This document shows positions 1 through 9,553 of a stretch of DNA of 64,000 nt, piece after piece. Source of the stretch: Tsuneonella dongtanensis (lineage in GTDB: Bacteria; Pseudomonadota; Alphaproteobacteria; Sphingomonadales; Sphingomonadaceae); NCBI RefSeq assembly GCF_001698205.1, contig NZ_CP016591.1, positions 806,001 through 870,000 on the forward strand, read 5' to 3'. Numbering within the stretch: the first letter of the stretch is position 1; each line of letters starts with the position of its first letter. The notes below the pieces were generated by a model, which was not told the DNA's origin, did not search any database, and worked only from the letters and a program-made list of their open reading frames with translations. The position numbers were made by a program, and so were the translations under genes.

Positions 1-1079
1 TCTTGGCCGGATTGGCCAATCCGGCGAATGCGCGCGACCGATGGACCGAGCAGAAGGCTAACGAATGGTACGCGACCCAACCCTGGTTGGTGGGGGCGAA
101 TTACGTGCCATCGAGCGCCATAAATCAACTCGAGATGTGGCAGGACGAGACTTGGGACCCCAAGCGCATTCACGAGGAATTCGGCTGAGCGCGAGCAATA
201 GGCATGAACACGATGCGAGTGTTCCTGCACGACCAGTTGTGGACCGCCGATCCGGTCGGGTACCGCAAACGCATCGACGAATTCCTGACGATCGCGGAGC
301 GACACGAGATCCGGCCGATGTTCGTGCTGTTCGACAGCTGCTGGGATCCCGATCCGAAGCTAGGACCGCAGCATCCGCCGATCCCCGGCGTGCATAATTC
401 GGGCTGGGTGCAGGGGCCTGGCGTACCAGGATTGCGAGACAAGTCCCGGTATCCCGCATACCGCGAATATGTCCAAGGCGTGGTGAAGGCTTTCGGCAAG
501 GACGACCGCGTACTTGCGTGGGACATTTGGAACGAGCCCGATAATTTTGCTCTCCAGTACAAGGGTCAGGAAGGCAAGATCGCCCTGGTCGAGGGAATGC
601 TGCCACAGGCTTTCGAATGGGCTCGCGCCGCCAATCCGAGCCAGCCGATCACATCGGGTGTGTGGCTGGGGCCGGATTGGTCGCCGGCGGCCAAGAAGCT
701 CAACAAAACTCAAACGATACAGCTTGAGATGTCGGACGTGATCTCATTTCACGATTACGGTTGGCCAGAGCAGTTCGAAGCGCGGATTGCGCAGTTGAGG
801 CCATACGGGCGACCGTTGCTGTGCACGGAGTACATGGCGCGCGGCAACGGCTCCACATTCGACACAATCCTGCCGATCGGAAAACGCGAAAAGGTGGCCA
901 TGATGAATTGGGGCCTCGTCGACGGGCGGACCCAGACGCGCCTGCCGTGGGACAGTTGGGACAAACCGTACACGCAAAAAGAGCCGACGATCTGGTTTCA
1001 TGAGATTTTCCACACCGATGGTCGACCGTACCGGAAAGCGGAAACGGATCTTTTCACCACTTTGACTAAAGGGAACTGA
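1..1079 (+). pseudogene. Clan GH-A (GH5-like) glycosidase, interrupted by a stop codon
   Basis: The gene enters from the left edge, where the first residues look like the end of a signal peptide (LANPANA). The frame then encodes a TIM-barrel glycosidase with IWNEPDN, holding the likely acid/base Glu, and CTEYMARG, holding the likely nucleophile Glu. A TGA at 186-188 splits it. Reading through the stop gives EEFG-stop-ARAIGMNTMRVFLHD, and relatives as I recall them carry Trp at that position, so TGG probably became TGA. The rest of the frame is open to 1079. An internal start at 204 would give a protein lacking its export signal and first barrel strand. The next gene starts three bases downstream, so the two were probably co-transcribed. 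Confidence 0.75.
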
Positions 1080-1081
1080 CC

Positions 1082-2260
1082 GTGACCTTTTCGCTTACGA
1101 TTCCGCGCACCATTTGGGTCGTCCTTGCCCTCACATTGTCTTCTGTGGGTTGGTAGGCGACGGCGAAGGACAAGCCCGTGGCCAATGGTGCTCTTGGTGC
1201 AAATTTCAACGAGAATTTTGAAGATTACAACCCGCGCGAACTCGACGCGGCCGGGTCGCGATGGGTGCGCATGTTCGTGGCTTTGCCGCAGATCGACAAA
1301 CTGGGTTCGGAGACGGGGGCAATCCCCACCATTCTCAACGCGGACGCTGCGGGTTATGGCACGATACTATCGGTGAAGTTCCGCTACATGCGGACTGCAC
1401 TGCCCACGCAGGGTAATACCGAATGGGCGCGTGCTGAAAAGCGGCTCGATACCGTTCTGGCCGCCACGATGGGCAAGATCGATATGCTCGTGATAGGGAA
1501 CGAGCCGTTTATCGAAACGCGGGAGGAGGATCGCGGGGCGGCGCTCAACGCTTTTTATGAAGCGATGGCGCGGCGCGCCATCGATTATCGGGCGACGCAC
1601 TGCTCCAGTCCGTGCCGCACGCAGATCTTCATGGGATCACTGACCAGGCTCGACCTGCCCAAGAATCGGACCGAGACCACTGCTCGGTGGCTCGAATTCG
1701 TGCGCGAAACGCCGGAGATCGCGGGGGTCGACATTCATCCACACCTACCCGCCATCGAGGCTTCGCAGCAATTCCTCGACTATGTCCTGCCCAGGATGCG
1801 CCCGGATCAGAAATTCCTCGTCACCGAATTCTCGCTGGTCTGGCATTGGCAGTCCCACATGAAAGATTCGGTCTCGGAACCCTTCGCCAAGGCGAACAAC
1901 ATGAAGCGAAACGTGCAGGTCTGGCAGGTCATCGATGCGTCCTTGAAGACCCCGTTCCCGCAACCGCTGTGGGACTCGTTCTTGTCCAATGAACCATGGT
2001 TCGAAAGCCGAAAAGGCTATCTGCGCAACCAGATGGCGATGTTCCGCAAGACCGGAAAGTTGGCCGTCGCGACGTACGGTTTCCGCCAAGATTCCTCGAT
2101 GACGAAAGGTGGATTCACCGCCGAGCGCACGCCGTGGCTGCTCAACAGCGTCTGGGCCCCAGCCACGGTCGCGCCGGCCGCCAACGGATTGCCGGGTCGC
2201 AATCCCTACTGGTTCAAGCAGTTCAAGGCGCTGCAGGACTACTCGCCGCCGACCAACTAA
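1082..2260 (+). pseudogene. Clan GH-A-like secreted glycosidase with a stop in its signal peptide
   Basis: A GTG at 1082 with GGGAA upstream opens a typical signal peptide (TIWVVLALTLSS) that is cut by an in-frame TAG at 1154-1156. Beyond it the frame is open for about 360 codons. It carries IGNEPFIET (candidate acid/base Glu) and VTEFSLVWH (candidate nucleophile Glu), the usual Glu pair of clan GH-A hydrolases. I do not recognise the exact family. A GTG at 1178 could restart translation, but the product would stay in the cytosol, unlike the enzymes around it. Its 3' end lies two bases from the convergent phosphatase gene. Confidence 0.65.
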
Positions 2261-2262
2261 TT

Positions 2263-4657
2263 TCAGACGTCATCGAACGAAAGGGTGTAAGGCCAGCCTG
2301 CATATTGCGCCGCATCCCCATCGCTCGGTCCCTTGTCCCACGGCCAGCATTCGAACACGAAGGTCCGGGACGGATCGTCGACGCGCAGGATGCCGTACCC
2401 TTCGGATTTCAGCGCCCGATCGTTGATCGCCTGGCTGCGACCGCGGTTATGCTTGCGGAAATCGGCGAACGATATCTTCGGGTTGGCGACCGCGAGAACC
2501 CGGATCTTGTTGCCGAACGCGTCGATCCAGTCGCCGGTCCGATCCTCCATCCCGGCGCGTGCGCCATCGAGCCGATCCGCCGGTTCGAACCAGCGCTGCC
2601 AGAAGCTGCCGCCGGCCGGGCCGACGAATTGGACCGGCCCGTCGGTGTGCGTGTCGATACCCATCCGCACGAGTGAAGGCAGGTGCTGGTCGTTGGCCAG
2701 CATCACGCAGCCCGCCGCCTTGGCGAGCGCGGTCGCGCGGTAGCGCGCAAGCGGCGGGTAGCCATTCGAATCGAAGTCGGTCAGTTCGCGTCCCTCGGGA
2801 TCGGTCTGCAGGCAGACCCAGCTCGACTGGCTCAACAAGACCTTGGGCTTGCCAGGGTGCATGTCCTTCCACGTCGCGAGGAACGCTTCCTGTCGTGGCC
2901 CCAGTAACTCCGCGCGGTGGACGTTCATGTCCTCGCCCTGCACGGCGCTGGTTTTCCACTTGCGGTCCTCGACCACCGCGATCGACGCACCGCCATAAGT
3001 GAATGCGGTGTAGGACACCGGCAGGTCGTTATCGATGGGAGTGGGGTCGACCGCGTCGGGGTTGTGGCCGCATTGCATGCGGTACACCATCTGGGTCAGC
3101 GGGATGCCCCAGACGTAACCGCCCCGGTTCTGGTCCCTCTCCGGCGCGACGCGACCGCCGTTGCCCCAGAGATTGCCTTGAAGCACGTCGTGATCGTCGA
3201 TCAGCAGCACGCTCGGCCGGTCACGCACCAGGTCGCGGAAGCTCACCAGCCACTGTTGCCAGCGATACAGCGTGTCGAGGTCGGCATCCGGTGTGTCGCG
3301 CGCTACACGGGTGGGGTTCTGCTCGTAGTACTGGTCACCGGCCACGAACACGAAGTCCGGGTCGTGCGCGATCGTGTTGGCGACGATGTCGGAGTGGGGG
3401 AAGTTGAAATTCTCCGGTTCGTAGCGCCCGAAACGCCGTTCCTGCGGCACGACTCGATTTATAATGTTGTCTTCGAGAGCGTGCTGGGTCGACAGGACGC
3501 AGCCCAGCAACGCGATCGACAGCGGCTTGCCGACTTCCGCCGGATCCTGCCGGATCGTGCCCTCGTAAACCGGCTGCGGCTTGCCGTCCAAGGCGTAGAG
3601 CACGCGATACCGGACGGCTCGCGATGTATCCCAATCGCTTACCTTGAAGATTGCGCACGAGCCGAGACCGATATTCGCGGTCGCCGCGCGTCGCCATCCC
3701 CCCCCCGTGATCCACCTCGAGGTGCGCCGCCTTCGGATCGCCATCTGCGAGTACGCCGAAATGCGCCGCCAGCTTGAGCGTCCCACCGGCCACCGAATGC
3801 AGTGTCGCCAGGCAGGGACCGAGTCGTCGCTCCGGGTGGAGCCGGATGCGCGGTCCGGCGTTCTCGAGGTTCGCGAACCGGAACCGCGCACCGGCCGCGC
3901 CGGTCGGCGGAGACGAGACCAGCGCGATCCCGCTCGAGACGGTGGAAGATGGCACTCCGCTCAGCGTGGCTTGCGCAAGCGCGCGACCGTCGGTGCCGAA
4001 CACGGTGAGCACCAGTTTGCAGCTACCGCCGGCATCCTCGATGTCGAGTGCCAACCGACGTGGCTCGGTGCCGAGATCGGTTGCGGAGCCGAAAATCTCG
4101 TTGTCGCTGTCGAGCATCGCGAAGGCAAGCGGCGCGCTTTCGCTGGCGTGTTCGCGGAAATGTGGGCGACCTTGCGTATCGACAACGGCCATGATCCCTC
4201 CCCCTGCGCCAGAGCCGCGCTGCGCGAGCGCGGCGGCAAGGGGATGGAGCCGGCCGGCCCCGACACCGAGCAGCCAGCCGCCAAACCCACCTGCTCCGGA
4301 TGCGGTGTCGGCCGCGACCGTCATCGCCATCGAGCCGTTGCCGCTGGCCGCCAGCTCGCGGCTGAGGAGCGCCGCAGTGCGGACCTCCATCGTCGCTTCG
4401 CCGGTCGTGCATTTGATCCAGTCGCCCGCGCGGCGCCAGTCCTGCAGGCGATTTGCCCACCAGTCGGGGCCGAGCCAGCGTCGCGAGCCCTTCGACTTTC
4501 GCTCCTCGACGGGCACGAACTGCGCCTTCGCAACCGACGATATACCCAATCCGCCCGCAGCAAGTCCGGCCAGGATGGGGCGCCGCGCAAGCTTGATGCC
4601 GCCGATCAGGCTCTCGTTCTGGCCCTTCGCGATTTCTCTATCTCGCGATCTCCTCAC
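2263..4657 (-). pseudogene. PhoD-like metallophosphatase with a frameshift
   Basis: Two overlapping reading frames form one protein of about 800 residues. The upstream part has a Tat-like leader (ARRPILAGLAAGG) and a beta-rich N-terminal region. The downstream part is PhoD-like, with VFVAGDQYYE and LLIDDHDVLQGN supplying probable metal-binding Asp and His residues. The frames meet at a run of nine C (3698-3706, nine G on the coding strand); removing one base fuses them cleanly as HGGGWRRAATANIG. The start is uncertain. The in-frame GTG at 4657 is the longest choice, but an ATG at 4664 preceded by CAGGGAG is out of frame, hinting at a second lesion. PhoD-like proteins are phosphodiesterases or phosphomonoesterases; the role in a glycan locus is unknown. 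Confidence 0.75.
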
Positions 4658-4719
4658 GATCCATCTCCCTGACGCGGAACTGTGGGTTGACCGCGGCCCA
4701 GTATAAATATTATCAATAG

Positions 4720-6899
4720 CGCCAAAGCAAGGTTTTTGGGAGATCGTTCAAGCGTAATATCCGTGTAGCCCTTAGCGTTGGGGCCGCTTCCATCGCATTC
4801 GCCGCGGCTCCGACCGCCGCGCAAACCACCGACCCAGGGGGATCGGACCCCGCTGCGGCTTCCGATCAGGAAGAGGGTAGTATCATCGTCACCGGCATCC
4901 GCCGCAGCATTGAGACCGCCGCGGCGATCAAGCAGAATTCCGATGCCATTGTCGATTCGGTCGTGGCCGAGGACATCGGCAAACTGCCCGACATCACCGC
5001 GGTCGAATCGCTCGCGCGGATCACCGGCGTCCAGGTCAATTATGGCGAGGGTGGCGCCGACGGGACGCGCGTGCGCGGCCTCCCGGACCTGACGACGACC
5101 TACAACGGTCGCGAAATCTTCACTGCCCAGGGGCGCGCGGTGGCTTTGCAGGATTTTCCCACGAGTGGTGTGGCGCGTATCGATGTCTACAAATCGGCAA
5201 CCGCGAACCTCGTTGAGCCTGGCATCGCCGGTTTGATCGATGTTCGCTCGCGTCGGCCGCTCGACTTCAGGGGCGACCGGATCGCCGGAGCCATAGGCGG
5301 CGCGCATTGGTACCAGTCTCAACGGTTGGGGATCGAAGCGAACGTGCTCGTCAGCAAGCGCTGGGAAACCGGCGTCGGCGACATGGGGCTGCTGGTCGAG
5401 GGATCCTATACCGACATCAACTTTCTCGATTCGCTGCGGATCAATGCGCTGAATGTCATTTCAAAGAACCAGCCCGGTCTCGGCACCATCTATTTTCCCG
5501 CCTTCGTCAACGTTAAATACCCCACCGCCGATCGTTGGCGGCCGGCTGTCAACTCGTCCTTCCAGTGGAAGCCGAACAGCGACCTCGAATTCTATGCCGA
5601 CTTCCTGTTCCAGGGTTTCCGTGGGCGCGGCAACGGCAAGAACTTCCTCGTCAACTCGGGGGTGCAGGCGAACCTCAGCAACGTCGTGCTGTTACCCGAC
5701 AGCAACCTCGTTCAGAGCATGACTGCCCAGGCCGGTGGCCAGACGAACGGCAACCGCTCCGTCATCACCGCCAAGACCGACACCTACCAGGCGGGCTCCG
5801 GGCTTATCTACACGAGCGGCCCGCTGCGTCTGTCGGGTGATGTCGCCTGGACGGATTCGACGTACACGCAAAAGAACATCAACTTCAATTACCAGATCAA
5901 TCGGCCGATCCGCGACTTCACGTTCGACAGTGATGTCGGCGAGGGCGGCGGCGCGGTCCTGATCCAGGACATCGACCTGTTTGACCCGTCCAATTACTAC
6001 ATTACGGCGCTGCGCGAAAACGGCGATCGCAATCACGGGCGCGACCTGCAGGGGCGGCTCGATGCTTTTTACAGCCTTAGACGAGGACTCGACCAAACTT
6101 TCCGGACCTCAGCCCGTCGATCACGATCAATTCGCCAGGCGCGTCGTGCGACCCTACGGTGCCGAATGACGATGCATGTATTCGCCGCGCGAACGGCGGC
6201 AACCCTAACCTGGGGCCGGTCAACTCGACGAATTACGACGCCTCGCTCGATTGGTATTTTATGCGAGGCGGCAATGCGAGCGTCGCGCTGTTCCAACGCA
6301 ATGTGAATGGCTTCATTTCCACTCTGACCAGCGATGTACCCGATGGGGAGTTCGGCACGCTTCGCCTCACACGGCCATTCAACAGCGGTCGAGGGCGCAT
6401 CCGCGGGTTTGAGGCAGGATTCCGTACTTTCTTACGTGCGTCATTCCTGTCGGATTTCCTGGACAATTTCGGCGTGCTTGCAAACTATACGTATATCGAT
6501 GCGACCAATGAATTACCGGCCTTGGCCGCGGGAGACCAACCCGGTCGCCAAGCCTTTACCAACGTGTCGAAGCACATCGCAAACGCCGCGGTTTTCTACG
6601 AAAACAAGGTGATGTCGCTGCGCGCGGCGTACAATTATCGTTCGAGCTTCGTATCCGAGTACTCGAGCACCAACGCGGACCCGGTTTTCCGTCCGCTGGT
6701 GGAGGACGGTCGCGGATCGCTTGATGTCAATGCCACGCTGAGCCCGGTCGAGAACATCACGCTCTACGCCAGCGCCACCAACATCCTGGGCGAGGCGGCA
6801 CAGAATCGGCGTGCGTTCAACGACGCCGGCGACAGCTTCCCGTTCCAGACGCGCTTCCTCGAAAGCGTCTATCGACTGGGAGTACGGTTCCGCTTCTGA
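4720..6899 (+). pseudogene. TonB-dependent receptor, degraded
   Basis: From 4741 one frame gives a signal peptide (NIRVALSVGAASIAFAAAPTAAQ), a TonB-box-like SIIVTGIR, the plug (EDIGKLPDITAVESLARITGV) and the first part of a barrel. No ATG, GTG or TTG exists in this frame between the stop at 4717 and position 4963, so the start codon is lost. Near 6080 the coding sense passes to the second frame (LDEDSTKL) and ends at a TGA at 6167. The C-terminal part (GGNPNLGPVNSTNYDASLDWYF to YRLGVRFRF) is in the third frame. The whole is roughly 720 codons against about 950 for relatives, so part of the barrel is also deleted. It probably imported oligosaccharides for the two damaged glycosidases upstream. 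Confidence 0.85.
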
Positions 6900-6926
6900 T
6901 GGACGGGGAAAGGGTTGCAACGGGGG

Positions 6927-6954
6927 CGCCCCGGAGCCTTCGGGTTCCGGGGCG
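6927..6954. terminator. Hairpin with UUCG loop between convergent genes
   Basis: CGCCCCGGA (6927-6935) pairs with TCCGGGGCG (6946-6954). Inside are a G-T pair, two C-G pairs and a TTCG tetraloop, giving a stem of about 12 base pairs. No long T run follows. It lies between the 3' ends of the degraded receptor gene and the convergent GH43 gene and could end transcription from either side. Confidence 0.6.
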
Positions 6955-6983
6955 AACTTGTATCTCGTTGCCCGAGGTACCGT

Positions 6984-8006
6984 TCAGTTCGTTGGCGCGG
7001 CCACGGCTCCGTAATGTGCGACGAGCCGGTCGTATTCGGCGCGGGTGATCGGGATCATTCCTCCGTGGCGGTTCGCAGGCGCCATGGTCTGCTTATTAGC
7101 GAAGGTCTGCCACCACGGCCCCGCCATGCTGTCGGCGGTCTGCAGCGTGTAGCCCTGGCCGGTGTAGCGTTCGGCCCAGATGTACCAGCCGCTGCCGTCG
7201 GGGCGCGGCAGCAACTGCGGTGCTTCGTGGAAGTTCGGGCTGATCTTGCCAGAGGGCTTGCTCCACGGCCCGGTGGCGGTGGGACCATGGGCAAGTCGAA
7301 TGGACTTGCCCGTCGGCACGTCCGAAGAGGGATGGCGCTCGTCCTTGAAGATAGCCCACCATTCGCCATCGGCCTTGCGCAGGATGGTGTCGATCGTCGC
7401 GACGTCGTCCCACGGGAAGAGCCGCCGCGCGGTGGTCCAGGTCTTGCGATCCTTCGACGTGGTGTAGAACGTCCGCATCGAAGACCAGAATTCCTCGTCG
7501 ACTTCGCCCGGAGGCATCGCACGCTTTTTCCGGTTGGCCGAATGAAAGGTCATGATCCAGCGATTGCCGTCCGGGTCGTAGGTCATCTTCGGGGCACCGA
7601 ACCAGTCGTCGCCGGGCATCACGCCGGGCAGCGCCGACAGGTCGTAGGAAAAGTCGCTCTCAAGCTGCCAGTCGATCAGGTCGGTCGAGCGCCAGATGCG
7701 GATGTGCGGCCCCGGCTCCATCCGGTTGCCGACGAGGTAGAATGCGCCGTCGGGTCCCCGCGTGATGTCGGCGTGGCCGCGATAGTCCGGCTTCACCCGC
7801 TTGCCGTCGTTGAGCTCGCTCCAATTCGCTCCGTCGATGCTGACCGCGTAATACAGACCGCCATAATCGGGCGTGGTCATATGCGCGAAGAGATAGGCTT
7901 CGGCTTTGGGTATCGGCGCGGCGGCCAAGGGCGGTGCCGCCTGTGCCGAAACGCAGCCGGGCAGGGCGCCCGCCAGGGCAAGCGCCGCGAAAATCGCGCG
8001 CGTCAT
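6984..8006 (-). CDS. GH43-like lipoprotein glycosidase
   Basis: 340 residues starting at ATG 8006, which overlaps the GH27 stop by four bases (ATGA). The leader MTRAIFAALALAGALPGC ends in a lipobox, so the enzyme is probably anchored to a membrane. The body shows the repeating propeller pattern of GH43-like enzymes (WRSTDLIDW, GPDGAFYLVGNR, GEWWAIFKDER, GSGWYIWAERY). GH43 and related five-bladed propellers remove arabinofuranose or xylose residues, or hydrolyse related glycosidic bonds; the specificity cannot be read here. It is the last gene of a four-gene minus-strand unit with GH27 and two sulfatases. Confidence 0.7.
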   Translation of the reverse strand: MTRAIFAALALAGALPGCVSAQAAPPLAAAPIPKAEAYLFAHMTTPDYGGLYYAVSIDGANWSELNDGKRVKPDYRGHADITRGPDGAFYLVGNRMEPGPHIRIWRSTDLIDWQLESDFSYDLSALPGVMPGDDWFGAPKMTYDPDGNRWIMTFHSANRKKRAMPPGEVDEEFWSSMRTFYTTSKDRKTWTTARRLFPWDDVATIDTILRKADGEWWAIFKDERHPSSDVPTGKSIRLAHGPTATGPWSKPSGKISPNFHEAPQLLPRPDGSGWYIWAERYTGQGYTLQTADSMAGPWWQTFANKQTMAPANRHGGMIPITRAEYDRLVAHYGAVAAPTN

Positions 8007-9538
8007 TGGTTCTGCACCCGGCCTTTCTCGTCGCGCGGCACCCAGTTCTGGTCGCTGCCCGGCACCGGCGAGAGCCGCAGTAGCGTGGCTCCGTGCGAAG
8101 GCAGTGTCCGCGTGATCTCGCGCGTGGCGGTTCCCTCGTCCGTCCGGGTCCACAGGTTGCGGACTTTGTAGGCACCGCGAAGGTCCTCGTCGTCGAAGCG
8201 GAAGGTCACGGCCTTTTCCGCAGGGCCGAGGTTGAACAGCGCCACGAACCGGTCGTCGTTGGCCTCGTCATGCGAAATCCACACCGCGTAATACTTCGAA
8301 GTGTCGCTGCCGCCGCGTTCATCGTCGATGCGGACTACCTGATGCGGATCGCGTCCGTGCTGGTTGACGTAGAGAACCTCGTCGTTGCCGAAGAAGGTAT
8401 CGACCGTCTCGCGCGGGGTGCTCAGCAGTTCGCTGCCGATCATCAAAGGTGAGCGGGCGATCGAGAACAGGCTCATCAGCGTGTAGTGCTCGTCGCGGCT
8501 GAACTTGCTCATCCGGTCGGGGCCGTGCGGTCGGTTGTCGAGCGATAAGTGGCCGAACGGGATCATGTCGGCATCGGGCCAGCGATGCTCGCCACCCCAG
8601 GCCGACCATTTGTCGAGCAACTGGAAACTGCGGGCGAGATGGTCCCACTCGTCCCAGAAATCGCCCGAGACGCGCCACATGTTGGCGTTGGCGTGCAAGT
8701 GGTCCGCGCGGCCGGTCGGCGCTTCGCCGCACGACAGGCTGAGCACCATCGGCCGTCCCGAATTATCTATGGCTTTTCGCATCATGGCGATCTCGCCGGC
8801 GGAATACCCGAAGTTGGGACCGCCGCAGTCGCCCATCATGTCGTCGGCCTTGATGTAGTCCACGCCCCACTCGGCATAGAGCTTGAAGATCGAATCGTAG
8901 TACGCCTGCGCCCCGTCCTGCCGCCAGTCGACGCCGAACATGTTGTTGAGCCACGCCGCATGGTCACCGACCTTGGCGATGTCCCGTGCGGTCGCCTTGC
9001 TGCCGAGAATGGGTGCGTTGCGATAATAGGCTTCGCGGTGGACGCCGCGCATGATGTGGATGCCGAACTTGAGGCCCTTCGAATGGACCCAGTCGGCCAG
9101 CGGCTTGAACCCCTTGCCCCCTGCGGCCGAAGGGAACCGTTCGACCGACGGCAGCAGGCGGCCGTACCGGTCCATCGTGACTTCGCGCTTGTCGAGCAGC
9201 GACCCGTCGGGCGCGAGGCGGACGTTCGGGTGACCGACCCGCCGCTCGAAGTTGCCGGGCACGTTGTGGCCGCCGGGAGTCGGGTTCCACCAGATGTAGT
9301 CGATGACCGCATAATCCCACCCGTGCGGCTTCAGGGTGTCGGCCATGAATTCCACGGTCTTGCGATATGTCGCCTCGTCGATCCGACTGTCCCACGCATC
9401 GAAGCTGTTCCAGCCCATCGGCGGGCGCGCCGCGACCTGCTCGATCAAGGTCGGTGGCGCGCTCGCCGGTGGTTTGGCCGCCGCGGCGCAGGCAGACAAC
9501 GTCAGAGCGGCTAGGATTGCGATTGTCGTCTTCGGCAT
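8003..9538 (-). CDS. GH27 glycosidase, lipoprotein (alpha-galactosidase or beta-L-arabinopyranosidase)
   Basis: 511 residues with leader MPKTTIAILAALTLSAC and lipobox Cys17, preceded by a strong GGGAGGGGA site. PPMGWNSFDAWD opens the GH27 barrel. The likely nucleophile is Asp232 in YIKADDM and the likely acid/base is Asp293 in WRVSGDFWDEW. A C-terminal beta domain follows (FVALFNLGPAEKAVTFRF). GH27 enzymes are retaining alpha-galactosidases, alpha-N-acetylgalactosaminidases or beta-L-arabinopyranosidases. The arabinose-type catabolic genes downstream make the last a real possibility. It sits 15 bases after a sulfatase and overlaps the GH43 gene, so desulfation and trimming are co-expressed. 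Confidence 0.88.
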   Translation of the reverse strand: MPKTTIAILAALTLSACAAAAKPPASAPPTLIEQVAARPPMGWNSFDAWDSRIDEATYRKTVEFMADTLKPHGWDYAVIDYIWWNPTPGGHNVPGNFERRVGHPNVRLAPDGSLLDKREVTMDRYGRLLPSVERFPSAAGGKGFKPLADWVHSKGLKFGIHIMRGVHREAYYRNAPILGSKATARDIAKVGDHAAWLNNMFGVDWRQDGAQAYYDSIFKLYAEWGVDYIKADDMMGDCGGPNFGYSAGEIAMMRKAIDNSGRPMVLSLSCGEAPTGRADHLHANANMWRVSGDFWDEWDHLARSFQLLDKWSAWGGEHRWPDADMIPFGHLSLDNRPHGPDRMSKFSRDEHYTLMSLFSIARSPLMIGSELLSTPRETVDTFFGNDEVLYVNQHGRDPHQVVRIDDERGGSDTSKYYAVWISHDEANDDRFVALFNLGPAEKAVTFRFDDEDLRGAYKVRNLWTRTDEGTATREITRTLPSHGATLLRLSPVPGSDQNWVPRDEKGRVQNQ

Positions 9539-9553
9539 AAAGTCCCCTCCCGC

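Noticed and set aside
4700-4720. AT-rich TATAAATATTATCAATAG as a tenth FadR-type site
   Set aside because: It lacks the GT-N3-AC core and has no inverted arms. It may only be a promoter element of the decayed receptor.
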